A stretch of DNA of 64,000 nucleotides from Bisporella sp. PMI_857 (GCA_021307315.1 JAJSPD010000009.1:992001-1056000), one strand, 5' to 3'; positions 11,728 to 23,290 are shown, numbered from the stretch's first letter. The notes: a model not told the origin generated them from the letters alone. Numbers and translations are program-made.

Positions 11728-12919
11728 GATTGCCATTAACAAACAGATCGCAGAGATCTGCGCCTGGAGGCAGCGACGATGCGCGACAGCAGACTAGGAA
11801 ATCGAGGGCTGATGAATGCGCTCTTGCAGATTCCGATTCAAAAAGCTAATGCGACAGCGAATATGCTTGATCTATCTCAGCAAAAATAGAATGTGAAGTT
11901 GAACTTGTTGATAAAGACCAAGGCGTGTTGAGTTTGCGGTATAAAAAAAAAAGGTTCAGCCTTGCGTACCGAAGCGCGACGGGTAATCGTAGAAAGTGAG
12001 AAGGCCCTTGTAGGTGAACCAGTCGGGATTGGCCACTGCTATATTTCGAGAACCTGGTAGAAGATCTTATTCCAGATAAATCGAGAATAGTTGCCACGGC
12101 GCGATATCAAGATAAGGCTGTTTGTTGATGAAAACACGCGCCTGTTCGCGTCGCGAGGATATTCGTTAATCCGGCTAGTAATGGTTGGTTGATCCAAACC
12201 GCAAAAAGAACACCAAACAAATGAATGCCGATGTTTCTTTTTTTTTTGGGTATAATATTATTGATGGAAAAACAGTGTGTTGATGGCGACAAGAGAAGTC
12301 TTTTAAATAAATTACAAAGAATAAAGAAAGGTGGCGACGCTGTGATGAAATAACTGCTGAGTGGTGATGCGGCCTTTATAGGGTATCCTTCGGGGGGGTG
12401 GTGAGTATGGGAGAGCGGTGCTTTGGGGGTGGGTTGTGGTGGGTGGTTGTGGTCGCCGGAGTGAGTTCACCAATGAGAAGGCGGGCGCATAGCAAAATGG
12501 TGAAGGAAGAGTTGGAAGAATCAGAAGTGAAAGAAGTCGGGTCTTAAAGAGCTAGCCAGGGCCACACTAAACGAAAATTAAACCCATGCTCCCGTCAGCC
12601 AATCAATGATCAGTATCTGAGAAGCGTAGATGAATGTGGACCCACCTCAGGCACTAAGCACGGACCTAGAAAAAAAAAAGAGTCTCCATGGGTCCTGGAC
12701 AAGGGAAGAGGAAAGGAAAAAAAAAGTTAAACAATTATCAACAGCAAGGCCCAAACTCGAGGCATCTGCAACTCTACCATTCACCCAAGCCAGCCACAAC
12801 AAGACAGATTATTCTGCTGTATTCGAGCTAGTTGCAAGCTTTGGTCACGGAAACACTAGCCTAGCACAATCATCCTCGATTTCCTATCATAAAAGATAAA
12901 AAGCAGCTAGATATATGCC
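11728..12919. other. Shared divergent promoter, BDF1-like and UTP5-like
   Basis: 1.2 kb between two head-to-head genes for nuclear housekeeping proteins. A G-rich stretch lies at 12392-12446. A long pyrimidine/purine-biased leader precedes the UTP5-like start. No coding frame with family motifs was seen. Confidence 0.5.
12392..12446 (+). promoter_or_regulatory. G-rich tract, possible G-quadruplex
   Basis: Runs of seven, three, five, three and three G lie within about 55 bases of the divergent promoter. The compact part is GGGGGTGGGTTGTGGTGGG. Whether it folds or regulates is inference. Confidence 0.3.
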
Positions 12920-14119
12920 ATGTCAAAACTACCCACCAAGCTTGGCCAGCCCATGGTCAGGCCCAGCGCAAAGGCCGTGAGCAAGGTTGATCTTGATGAA
13001 TCAAAGGCGGTGGTCTCGAGCGGTGGAGCGGCGATACAATTGGGTGTGAATGGCGTGCGTGAAATTGTCAACATCTCCAGCGACTCAAGCGATGCCGAAG
13101 ATGATTACGACGCAGACTCGGACAACGAAGATGAGGATGGGAAAGAACCACATCAAAATGGAGTAACGGACACAACAATGGAAGATGCAGCACCGCCTTT
13201 TCGGGATGCACAGGAAGCTGCAGAGCCTTCGTTTGGAGATCTTGTTCGCGCAAGCATAGCAGAACCTATTGACGTTGCTGGTGCATTTAACGACCCTTCA
13301 TCGCTAGCTCTTCAATATCCACAACGATCCCAAATACAAGCTCCCTCTGGTGCATCTTTAGGGACAGTCCTTACACAAGCCCTAAAAACAAATGATATTG
13401 CTCTGCTTGAATCCTGCCTACATACTACCGACCATAATACCATCCGTGCCACCATACAGCGCCTCGAATCGCCCCTCGCCGGCACTTTATTAAACAAACT
13501 TGCCGAGAGATTACATCGAAGACCGGGTAGGGCAGGAAGTCTTCTAGTATGGGTTCAATGGACGATGGTCACGCATGGTGGATACCTGGCAACACAGTCC
13601 GATCTTATCAAGAGGCTGGCGGAGCTGAATCGGGTTATTGAAGAACGATCGAAGAGCCTACCTAGCTTATTATCGCTGAAGGGAAAGCTGGATATGCTAG
13701 AAGCTCAAATGGAGCTGCGGAAAAGTATGCAGGCAAGCCAACGGGATGATGAAGACGATGAGGAAGGCGTTATTTACGTCGAGGGACAAGAAAGCGAGGA
13801 GGAATCGGATGTGCAACAAAGGCTCATACGGGGCGGAGATACAGAGAATATTTCGGAGGATGAGAGCGAGATCTCAGAAGACATGCCTACCAGGAATGGT
13901 GTGGTGGCGGACTCGGAAGACTCTGATATAGATAGCAGTGATGGCGACAATCTAATAGATGACGAGGCGGAAGAGTCAGATGCAGAAAGTGGCGACGAGG
14001 ATAGTGTAGATCACGATGAGATAGATTCGGACGCTGAGGACGATGATAGCGATGATGGACGGGGTGCCCGTCCTACAAAGATTCAGAAAACGGGAGGACC
14101 GTTCTCTAAGAAAAGGTGA
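12920..14119 (+). CDS. UTP5: Utp5-like small-subunit processome protein (Utp12 domain)
   Basis: Probable nucleolar t-UTP subunit for early pre-18S rRNA processing and rDNA transcription. Intronless, 399 aa. Acidic residues dominate about 50-75 and 270-385. The helical middle (about 145-270) matches the Utp12 (Dip2/Utp12) domain: LGTVLTQALKTNDIALLESC, TIQRLESPLAGTLLNKLAERL and LVWVQWTMVTHGGYL, followed by a coiled segment. The C-terminus is basic (KIQKTGGPFSKKR). Yeast Utp5 has an N-terminal WD40 propeller, which is absent here. Short Utp5 forms are, from memory, annotated in other filamentous fungi. The Utp12 domain is clear; assignment to Utp5 rather than another Utp12-domain protein is likely but not certain. 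Confidence 0.75.
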   Translation: MSKLPTKLGQPMVRPSAKAVSKVDLDESKAVVSSGGAAIQLGVNGVREIVNISSDSSDAEDDYDADSDNEDEDGKEPHQNGVTDTTMEDAAPPFRDAQEAAEPSFGDLVRASIAEPIDVAGAFNDPSSLALQYPQRSQIQAPSGASLGTVLTQALKTNDIALLESCLHTTDHNTIRATIQRLESPLAGTLLNKLAERLHRRPGRAGSLLVWVQWTMVTHGGYLATQSDLIKRLAELNRVIEERSKSLPSLLSLKGKLDMLEAQMELRKSMQASQRDDEDDEEGVIYVEGQESEEESDVQQRLIRGGDTENISEDESEISEDMPTRNGVVADSEDSDIDSSDGDNLIDDEAEESDAESGDEDSVDHDEIDSDAEDDDSDDGRGARPTKIQKTGGPFSKKR

Positions 14120-15146
14120 ATGTTGTGATAACATTTGGCGTTGCATGGAAAGGCGTTAGTAATGTATTGGCTACCGTCCAGAGAGCTGTGTTATATACAG
14201 CTTTGACAGACTTGGGTACATATGGCAGCGAAAGGCATCATATATGCCATCAATTCAAGACGACTCGTCCACGAGTAGAGCTATGAGGTATCATCTCCTG
14301 AGCACTGTTATTTTCCAAATTCAATCAATGGGCTATCGACAGTCTTCCTTGAAGACCCTGTGTTGGATAGCAAGAAGTCGTGGCGTATGGATTGATCTCT
14401 AAGAGGTATATCGTCTACCAACGCAAGCCAGTTGGTCCTGTTACATAGACCGACTCCACACCTGTTAGCGGCGGATCTCGCAAGGCTGAATCATCTAACC
14501 AGGCGGCTTTGAGACAGATCTTTTTCAAGAACCGCCTCTTTACGCTCTACAATCTTTTGACTACCAGAGCGCATGCCAACTCCTTGAAGAAAGTGCAATA
14601 AAGCATAGAAGTTCTGGTTGCAGGTGCTAGTCAGATATTTATTTTCCGTAGAACTTTTCTTGTGGTTCCCACCAACTTAGATTTGACATATCTGACATCG
14701 TTCCTGCGTATACTATGACACGTCTACAGGATAAGCCTTCTACAAACGTAGATGCTATGCATTAATATGTTTGTATTTTTAGCTCTAAAAATACTGGATG
14801 TTGAAGTCGAGTTTTAAGACAGTCAACGCACAGAACCCACATCCCCTTCAAGACTAAAACTGCTGACGACGCAGATTGCGTTCCCCCACAAAATTCTGGT
14901 CTCCATAAACCCTTCTGTCCCATCCTCTATCTACGCATCATCGACTCTCATTCTTCGCTCCTCTCTTTCCATCCCCTCTCTTTCCAGCATTCCCAAGCAA
15001 ACATTCTTTTCCAGATCCGTCATTTTTCGTTTTCGCACGTGTTTCCAAGACTCTACTTACTTGCCCCTTGGCATCAACGCCTCACCGTTTCTTATTGGTC
15101 AGCCAGCCGATCTTCAGGCACCAATCCGCTTGGCAACAGCCTCGGC
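14120..15146. other. Intergenic, no gene seen
   Basis: Tandem genes flank it. The last 250 bases before the next start are strongly CT-rich, as in many fungal core promoters and 5' leaders. Confidence 0.45.
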
Positions 15147-16461
15147 ATGCGCTTTCATACTCGGCGTCTGGGGGTGTTTGTATGTCTAACGGTCGTACTT
15201 TGGCTCTTCATCAGCTTCTTGTTATTGGTAGGACGGGTCAGATTGCAGCTGCAGAGGATTGATGTACCCGGGAGAATTAGGGATTGGTGGCAATGTCATG
15301 ATGAGATAACAGATGAGGAGGGCGTGAGGGTTGTGGTGTTCGGAGACTCGTGGGTAGATGATACGGTTCAGGATGGAGAGAGCGGAAGGGGCAAGAGTTG
15401 GGTTGAGATCTTTTGCGACAAGGTAAAGCCATTATGACCGATCACTACTCCACTTGATCTGACCAGCATAGATTGACTGCTCGTCTCATTACAACTTCGC
15501 CTCGACGCAGCTTTCCAAGGCCTTTCCGCAATCTCCACAGACTGGCGCTATCACTTCAAACAGGATCTACACCAATACGTCTTCCACCCAACCAAAAACA
15601 GCTTCCTCAAAGCTGCTGCCTGATCTCGCTACTCAAATTAATCAATACGTTGCTCTATCAAAGAGCTCCAAGCCTACAGAAACGATATTTGTCGTCTCCT
15701 TTGGCTTTTGGGATATCTATCATTTTGCAAGCCTCGATATCTCCTCAGGAAAAGAGGTAATCGACGATACCATCACCGAACTTTTTAAGCAGCTCGATGA
15801 TCTATACGTTCATTACAGTTCCGATCTCGCAACATCTGGTGCACCATCACCATTGCGCATCATCATTCCCAAACTGGTCGATCCAACCTTATTCCCTGGA
15901 TGGATATCTCGGCCAGTACCGCTCACTCCCTCTTCGGTAGCCGAAGAACAAAAGAATGCGGTGTATCTAACCACCCACTGGAACGCTATGCTGGAGAAAG
16001 GTATGGAAACTTGGATACGTGATCTTAATGTCGTCTTCTCTCAGTTCTCAGATGAGGAAATCGAAGAAGCCAAGAGTCAAAACGAAACAGTGCCGATTGT
16101 GGAAAAGGATGTTTTCTATTACGACCTACCACGCCACCTCCTAAATTTGCTTATCGAGCACCGCTTCGAAGAGGAAGATGCATCTGATGCAACCGGCTTT
16201 GGCAACAAGCAAAGTCCGTTTCTGAGCACTGAAGTGCCATGTTTTGGTGATTCTTCAGAAAGTCTCGATGGCGTGGAAGAAATGACCGAGCTACATGGCA
16301 GATTCATGTGCAAGAAGCCTCATCATTACATGTTCTGGGATGCATGGAGGGTGGGCCGAGTTGTGAGTGAAGAAATTGGGAAGGGGGTTGCGAAGATGGT
16401 GAAGAAAGGGAAGAGCATGAGGAAGATATGGGAGGAAGGTATGCCAAAAGGCGATCTGTAG
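15147..16461 (+). CDS. Membrane-anchored SGNH/GDSL hydrolase-like protein
   Basis: Two exons, 15147..15422 and 15472..16461, joined over a 49-nt intron (GTAAAG, CTGAC branch site, TAG), giving 421 aa. The longer upstream frame begins at GTG, so the first ATG was chosen. An N-terminal hydrophobic helix (LGVFVCLTVVLWLFISFLLL) suggests a signal anchor. VVVFGDSWVDD (Ser68) is SGNH block I. FVVSFGFWDIYHF resembles block III with Gly-x-x-Asp in place of the usual Gly-x-Asn-Asp. The C-terminal YMFWDAWRVG occupies the place of block V, where active members usually have Asp-x-x-His; here the fourth residue is Arg385. It may therefore be inactive or use another base. Substrate unknown. Confidence 0.7.
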
Positions 16462-17809
16462 AAGGTGTAAATGGGAGTTTTTCTTAGGTGGGGCGCTCAA
16501 GGAGGTTTCAAATCGCATGGACTCGGAGCATATACACAACATTGTACCGGAGTTAGGAGGCATATCAAGCTTATAGAACCTAAAGTTTAAATATATATCA
16601 ATTGTACCAAGCTGGTCAGTCGAAGTCAAAGGAGCAGCGAAGCTAGGTAGGCTTATCTTGCACCTTGTTATAGAAGCCCCCACGTAGCCATATCTGATAT
16701 CTGTAGGGTAGCCCCAACATGTCAAAATAGCTTTGGCTCCAGCGAGTTTACATATCCTATCCTCGACGACCCGAACATCTAGAACCGGGTCTCCACCACC
16801 ACAGAAGACCTCCACCAACGACACCTAAATCTTTATCAACTACCAACTACTTACATTTACAGCTCAACCGATCCATACCCCCATATCCTCCCACGAGAGT
16901 TCCAACAACGCAAGCCTAGATGAGCGAATATTCGTCTCCATCATCCCGCAAATCCTGCTCTTCGCCATCAAAGATCGCGGGGCCTTCATTGCGCCGTCCA
17001 CACACCATCACGACTCACCACCTCTAACCATGATTTAAATCAACAGCACGATCAAACCAGCGGCCTAATACCTCCAAAACGCAACCGCCAAAAGCCATCA
17101 AATCCACCTCGTTCCGCCCCTTTTGGTCTCGCACCGAATCCGCAACTTCGTCTATAGCCCTCTCTACAGCGCCACAAAAACCCAGAGCATAAGCGGCGCA
17201 GCGAATATGCGGTGGGATGATCCCGCCTGGTAAGGAGGATTGAACGATGTTGATGGGGGATGTACGACGCGGTCATGTGAGGAGTTCGCTTGAGGGGCCG
17301 CCCCCCCCCCCCCCCTTTTTTTTTCCCCCCCGGGCGTGCCAAGCGTAGATTGGTAGGATGGAAAGGCACGATGTGACCCTGGAGGGGGAAGGCAAAGATG
17401 GTTGATGGGTTTATGGTAAAGGGTGGGTAGGTGCCATTTGCGATGCAAGGAACTGCCGTATGCACTCATAGCATGGCAAGGGGTTGGCGCTTACTCATTA
17501 TGACCTGGTCTCATGGGCTCTGAGAGAAAGATATTTCTTGAGGGAGACCGTTCTTATGGCTGGGTTGTCTTGACAGCCCGAGTGTAAGATGATGGGTGAA
17601 TAATTGATCAAGAGAGAGATATATATATATACATAATATGAAAATCTATGGTAGCTACTTGATACATATACATATACAAAATCTATCTCATCCCTTTCTT
17701 GTATGCTTCCCCAAAAATGCACCGCTAGTATACAGCTTTCGTCTAACATATCGCTATGCATGCAAAAATTTATAAATGACCCCGACTCACATGCCTCCAG
17801 GTAAAGCAC
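16462..17809. other. Convergent intergenic region
   Basis: Lies between the 3' ends of the SGNH-like and TMEM135-like genes. It contains a C15-T9-C7 tract (17301-17331) and AT-rich dinucleotide stretches near 17620-17640. A 177-codon open frame opposite the 3' part of the SGNH gene looks like a shadow. Confidence 0.45.
17301..17331 (+). repeat. Polypyrimidine homopolymer tract C15-T9-C7
   Basis: Visible run of 15 C, 9 T and 7 C. It is slippage-prone, so exact lengths may be assembly-dependent. Confidence 0.8.
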
Positions 17810-19587
17810 CTATGGCATCAAAACCCCGCGCAGTACCTTCCCCAGCACCCCTCTCACCCGTTCCGGTCTCTCACCCACACACGTGAACACAACCGCCGTG
17901 CTCGCCGCGAAGGCCAGCGTCTCCCTCCACTGGTCGCGCATCTCATAGCGTCTAGGTAATAATGTCGCCAGGGCTCTGGGTGCTACAAAGAGTCCCAATT
18001 CTTCCTGTCTGCCTCGACCTTCGATTAAGATACTCCATCCGCACAACATGCATCCGCTCCTCACGCAGATCCCGCCGTCAATAGCCTGGCACTTTTGGGC
18101 GGAGGTCCCGTAGACGATGGGTCCAATGCGGGTTCGCGCGAGGCAGACACCGTAATAGTAAAGTGTTATAAATGTCCCGAGGAAAAGGGAGGAGCGGGCG
18201 GATGACTTGATGGCGTATTTTGTACCTCTTATTGATGGCTTCCTTAGGCCAAGCACTAGGTTCAAAGGCAGGTACGTGGTGAACGCCCACATGAAGCTGC
18301 GCCAGAGCCGGGTGATGGCGTGCCATTCACAACTCTTGCCGGTGCCCATGTGAACAATCTCGCACGGGAAAGGGATGCTTTTGACGGGATCACCATAATC
18401 TAAAGGAAGGTTATAGTCTTTACACATCGATCGTAGGACATGCGCTTGTCCTGTCTCGAGACCGTATTTCATCTCGCCCCACCGCACATGCCGAAGGGCT
18501 GTGAGGAGGCGCTCATCGACTTGGGCGGCGGAGCGGATCCATTTGTTGTATGAGCGAGGAAGGCGATCGGGGGAGTAGATCCATGCCCACATTATCAGAG
18601 CACAGGACGTGGAGAATATCGCGGAGTCAGTTAGGACTGATATTATTTTTTCGCCCTAGAGTTGTCTTGTTAGTTTTTTTTTTTGGCTTATATAAAAAGT
18701 GGGAGGCAGCCTTGATTTACATACATTCGTCCATGTTCCAAGCTTGGTCTTACGAGATTTACGCTGAGACCAAAGCTCTCCCACAATCACGTCGAAGGCA
18801 CGTGTCACAGCGAAGAGCGTCAAATCCATTGTTCGGCCAGCGAACTCTTTAGGTCTTCGTTCAACTCCTCCTGGGGTCTCATGATTGACGACATCAATGA
18901 ACGCGTCACTCTTTTTGGACTGGAGGAGCTTGAGACTGTACCATGCTGCAATGAAGGCGGACAACCATCTCGTAAGTCTATATGGCGTAAGTAAAGGCTT
19001 ATCAAATGAAGTGACAGTGCGCGGTGAGGATGAGGAAAGTAGTAACTCATGTATGTGTTACGCAGGGCTGGACGTGCATACGGCTATTCTTTTTAACCGA
19101 ATATCCTGATGCGCCACAACCTTGACAGCCTACTCATAACGGGTTGACTCCAGAAATTTGAAACTTATAATTTTCCTTACCTTAGCTGCGCTGCTCCGGA
19201 GAATTGGCCTATCAGTCGTGCTACGATTCTCCTTAACGGGATCTGTTGTAAGTTAGCATGGGAAATTTGTTGAGGAGGGCGGTCACGTGCCTCCAGTATA
19301 GTTGAGCCTCCCACGAGAGCTGCACAGAAAGTAGGGAAACGTTGAAGCTCTAAACCACCTCTAAGTATACGAAGGAGAGAAGGAAAGAAAGGGTCATCAG
19401 GGCTGACGTCAATATTCTTTCTTCTCCGACTTAGATGGGTCAAGAGCAGAGTCAGTAACCTTGGAGTGGTACTCGAAGCATATCCCAAACAGTAAGCACG
19501 AAGTATAGGTCGAATTACAGGAGGCAGATTACTTTGTTCAAGAAAGCTACCTCTGTTAAATCCCCGAGATGTGGCTTGGATGGCCAT
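17810..19587 (-). CDS. TMEM135-like multi-pass membrane protein
   Basis: Resembles fungal homologues of TMEM135, a peroxisome/mitochondria-linked membrane protein. Four exons by my reading: 19587..19291, 19242..19181, 18977..18725 and 18655..17810, giving 485 aa. The joined product runs through the family pattern: LRAYCLGYASSTTPRLLTLLLTHLSRRR, LRGGLELQRFPTFCAALVGGSTILE, then RWLSAFIAAWYSLKLLQSKK, LIMWAWIYSPDRLPRSYNKWI and PCEIVHMGTGKSCEWHAI. Several hydrophobic segments support multi-pass topology. The first intron (19243..19290, 48 nt) has a GC donor (GCACGT), a GCTAAC branch site and a CAG acceptor. It is open and in frame, so retention would add 16 residues. The other introns are GT-AG (203 and 69 nt). 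Exact function unknown. Confidence 0.75.
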
Positions 19588-20781
19588 GATGAATTTGGAA
19601 TATGGCTATCTGCTTCTACACAACATCTGTCAGTCTTATGATGCCTTTTGTGCGTCCACGACGACAACCCTTTGGGAGATTATGCCCATGCATTATTTGC
19701 AGCAACCACCACACCTGATGGGCTCGCATAAACATGCGCAATCGTCTAGGGGAAATCTCCGGAATTCGGTAGGAAAACATTGGCTTGTCCCCTGTGATCG
19801 CTGATGCGAGGGTTGCCCGCCCCGGCACACGGCAAGCCAGTTTCCCCTTTATACCCCAGGTACCAATGCAAAGAAGACGACGAGAAAAAGCTGGAGAAAT
19901 TACCTCATGCCCAGGTGGAGTACGAAATCCAGGTTTCTCCGAGCCAAGGGGGGTACAGCCCCGAGAACGAACAAGGTGGCTGCCGAAAACTATGGCCAGA
20001 CGGTTTCGAATCGAAATAATAGGGACAAATACTGGTGAGCGCAGCGCGGTGCAGAAAGTAGTCTGTTTGAGAAAACGTTTGGCCTTAATGTCAGCGTGTA
20101 ATGCGGTGTCCAAGACGGGCAAAGTTCGGCCGCAGAATGGGCGAAAAGGAAGGGTTGTACAGAAATAGGCGTTGGGAAGCTGGAAACTCAGTAGCTGCAC
20201 CTTCTGAAGAAAGGGGGATGGCGAGAGAAGATATAATAAAAGAGCCGATATAGCCCATTGATGTCGAATCAAAGAGAGTGAGCGCGGTAAAATGAGGGGC
20301 CAAACGTTTACGCGTCAAATGTCGAAATCAGATATGGCTTGGAGAAAGTTTCGCATTGAGAATGATTTGGTAGTGAGAAGTATACAGTAGGGGTGTTTCT
20401 TTTTTCCGTTCCTAGTTGCAAAGGCAAATAACGGGAAACTTAGGGTGACTTCTTGGGAATGATCGATATTGTTTCTCTTGGACGTGACCGAGGTAGAAGG
20501 AAACAGGGATTATTCGAGGCACTCGCGCGGGACGGAATAAAATGGAGCTGGGCTGGGGGGGGAAGAAGAGAAAGAGGGGGGAAGGGAAACGCCAAAAGAC
20601 ATTTTGATTGCACCGTGAATAAAAAAAAAAGGTACGAGAAATGATGATGATGAATCCTATATCATTCATTATAACAGTTTATTATTGTGACGAGGGGTGG
20701 AAAGATAATGTGGTTGTACGAGGGAGGGAAGAGACGAAAGCCCTAAAGCCCTAAAGACTAAAGGCCTAAAGACCTTCTTCA

Positions 20782-20804
20782 TACAGTACAGTACAGTACA
20801 GTAC
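20782..20804 (+). repeat. TACAG tandem repeat
   Basis: Four copies of TACAG plus TAC; simple microsatellite upstream of the bHLH gene. Confidence 0.85.
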
Positions 20805-21335
20805 TTGCCTTTGGTGATAAAGTGACAGGTACCCGGCCGATACCTGTGCCTGTCTCTGTCCTGGCCTATCCCTGTATTGTACCTACTCTATCGATACTAA
20901 GTAACTTGTACTTGTATAGCGTATGTTTCTACTTGCATATATTGGTACAGGATACTTTGTATAGGTTACCGTTGGTACTATTACACTTGTGTTCTTTTTT
21001 TTTTTTCGGTCCAAGGCACCCCCCCCCCCCCGGTTTCTGCGGGTGAGTTTGGTGCGAAGTACTGTAATTTTGCATGTGAAATTAAGACCCCCCCAGTCAC
21101 TTAATGCCTTGAGTTTTTTTTGGGCCCATGACCGTTTTGGTGACAGCGATGGGGGGTGAGGAAGGAGGGGCTAGCACCCATCGAAACGAAAAACCTCCCC
21201 CCAGCTAGAATATAATCCAATCTTTTCTCTTCTTCTCCTTCTTCTACTACCCTGGAAAAAGAAAAACAACTTCGAATCCATCTACCCTATTGAGAAGAAA
21301 AAGAAAAAAAAGATACATACCTACATACCCTATCG

Positions 21336-21383
21336 ATGAAGTCTCGAATTCAGCCGTTGCTTGTAATTGACCTCTCGGCCTAA
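21336..21383 (+). promoter_or_regulatory. Upstream ORF 1 of bHLH gene (15 codons)
   Basis: ATG to TAA in the CT-rich leader, encoding MKSRIQPLLVIDLSA. It acts as a uORF only if the transcript begins upstream and this part is not spliced out. Confidence 0.35.
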
Positions 21384-21597
21384 CAACGGCCTTCCTTTAC
21401 CTCCAACCCAAAGCTGGAGAAGAATCTTGGCAAATCCCCACGTTTATCACCTCACCAAGCCAGATCTTTGCGGCACAAGCACCACTATTGTTGACCGTCT
21501 CACGACCCCAAATCCATTAACCCCCCCAATACTCAGCACCAGCAAAAAGGGCAAATCACTACGAAAAGGAAGGGAACAGAACAGAAAAGATCAATAT

Positions 21598-21621
21598 ATG
21601 CTGCTCCTTTGTTTTGCCTAG
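21598..21621 (+). promoter_or_regulatory. Upstream ORF 2 of bHLH gene (7 codons)
   Basis: ATG to TAG encoding MLLLCFA in the presumed 5' leader. Confidence 0.3.
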
Positions 21622-21697
21622 ACGGGCGCGCTGTCACCCGCCTAAGCCGGTCCTTCGATTTTACTCGTTTGCGGATTCGTCGTCTCTACAGCCAGGC

Positions 21698-21718
21698 ATG
21701 CTCTCGGAAGAAGGTTGA
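21698..21718 (+). promoter_or_regulatory. Upstream ORF 3 of bHLH gene (6 codons)
   Basis: ATG to TGA encoding MLSEEG, about 150 bases before the main start. Confidence 0.3.
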
Positions 21719-21870
21719 CGAATACTGGAGATCTAGAGGTCTCATCTACTCTATCCACCTGTATCCACATCTATCCTTATATATCTACTGTGCTCGCATC
21801 CATGATAGCCATTCACAAACCCAGTGTTGTGTATACGAGAGGCGCGGATCCCATCAACGATGTTGAGAAT

Positions 21871-23290
21871 ATGCAGGGAAATGGACAGAATGGCGCCGCC
21901 CACGGAAGTCAAGGAAACCATTCTTTCCCGTTTGGCTGTATGACGCCTCTCTTGTATTCATTTGGCCGTGTGCTATGCTGACTGTGGGCTAGATTCTTTT
22001 GCTGGCGACTTTCATCCTCCGCCTTCGCCAGATGCCTCCCTCACAGGGCAGAATCTGCTCAGACCCGATGAGACGAAGCACCTTAATAAATTCTTTGATA
22101 TGTTCGACAGTGGCGACTTCTATAATGGGGACTTTAATGATATCTTTGGGGACGCACAATATGAGCAGGCGGAACTACCACCACAATTTATGGGCTCGAC
22201 CACCTCCTTGGGCCAACAACCTTCACTAGAAGCGCAACACCTAACGACCTTCGATTTCGGTGGCACAAACACCTATCTACCGAGCAGTGCGCCTACAATT
22301 GCGCCGTCGCTTACCTTCACCGGATCTCCTACATACCCATATCACGTTCCGAATGATCAGTCACAAATTTCAAGCAACGAAACTTCGTTCCACGGACACT
22401 ATTCCATCCATCCAAAAAATGGACAGCATAGACCACAATCAGAATCACAATTCACCCCTGTCCATTCAGCCGGGCCACTACCTGGAGCTGGGGAAGACCC
22501 TCGGGTCGGCAATTTTGTTCTAGATTTATTTGGAGTCCAATTTGGGGCTCAAAACGAACCCATTCGGGACCGACGTCTGAGCCAACTGAATGCTAGAGGC
22601 GAGCTCCAATGGGGATCAGACGCGTCATTCCACGATCCTGAGAGATTCCATCCAGCTCCTGCTCAAAAGAAAGAAATTGCAGATGCGGGAGTTCGTGCAG
22701 TGCAAGCCATTAAAACTGTGTACCCGTCAATGCCGGGTAGTGCTGCCAATACCCGGCCACCTTCGCCTTTGAGGCAAACGAATCATCATCAGCAATCCAA
22801 GCAACCTAAACTTCTAGGAATAAGTTCACATGCTGTTAGTGATATTAATGCACACATCCAAGCAGGCGAGTATATTGAGGATGATGATGAAATGGACCCT
22901 TCAGCTCTGCCTCTGAGTATACAAACACACAAGCAGTCGAAGAGGAGGAAGGGAGAAGAATCTGAATCTCCTGATCCACCTTCGGAACAAGTGGGCAAAC
23001 GTCGTAAATCGTCTGCGGCAGCCGCGAAGGCGACAAGGGAGAATCTGACTGAGCAAGAAAAACGACAGAACCATATCAAGAGTGAACAGAAACGAAGGAC
23101 CTTGATTCGAGAAGGCTTTGAGGATCTCAGCATACTTGTTCCTGGGCTTGAGGGTGGTGGATTCAGCAAGAGCGCTGTTCTGAGCATGTCCGCAGATCGG
23201 CTAGAAGAACTCCAAAAAGGTAACGACATATTACGCCAGCGTATAGAAATGATCGAAAGCCGGCAATCAGAGAAGCTGCAGCGAAGTTGA
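21871..23290 (+). CDS. bHLH transcription factor (INO4/GlcD-gamma-like)
   Basis: Two exons, 21871..21937 and 21993..23290, joined over a 55-nt intron (GTATGA, GCTGAC branch site, CTAG), giving 454 aa. The N-terminus MQGNGQNG leads into SFAGDFHPPPSPD. An in-frame ATG at 21802 would add 23 residues and cannot be excluded. The middle is polar and probably disordered. A basic NLS-like stretch (KRRKGEE, GKRRKSS) precedes the bHLH at about 370-435: basic region NHIKSEQKRRTLIREGFEDL, a loop with Gly-Gly-Gly, and helix 2 KSAVLSMSADRLEELQ running into a short coiled segment. His-x-x-x-Glu-x-x-Arg-Arg spacing predicts E-box (CANNTG) binding. Fungal relatives regulate lipid or carbon metabolism, but the role here is unknown. 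Confidence 0.85.

Larger units (their letters stand above)
19588..21870. other. Divergent intergenic region and long leader of the bHLH gene
   Basis: 2.3 kb between the TMEM135-like and bHLH starts. It contains two CCCTAAAG units (20741-20756), a TACAG tandem repeat, T12 and C13 runs near 20995-21031, and a CT-rich leader from about 21210 with three short upstream open frames. The overlapping long frames at 19616-20272 on both strands show no family motif. Confidence 0.45.

Noticed and set aside
16291..16824. 177-codon minus-strand frame opposite the SGNH-like 3' end
   Set aside because: Overlaps a well-supported exon in antisense and has no recognisable domain.
19616..20272. 218-codon minus-strand frame (with a 127-codon frame opposite)
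   Set aside because: No family motif, overlapping long frames on both strands, and position in the divergent region upstream of two genes. Likely chance in GC-richer DNA.
20741..20756. Two CCCTAAAG units resembling telomere repeats
   Set aside because: Only two imperfect units (eight bases, not the six-base fungal telomere repeat) among other low-complexity sequence; not evidence of an interstitial telomere.
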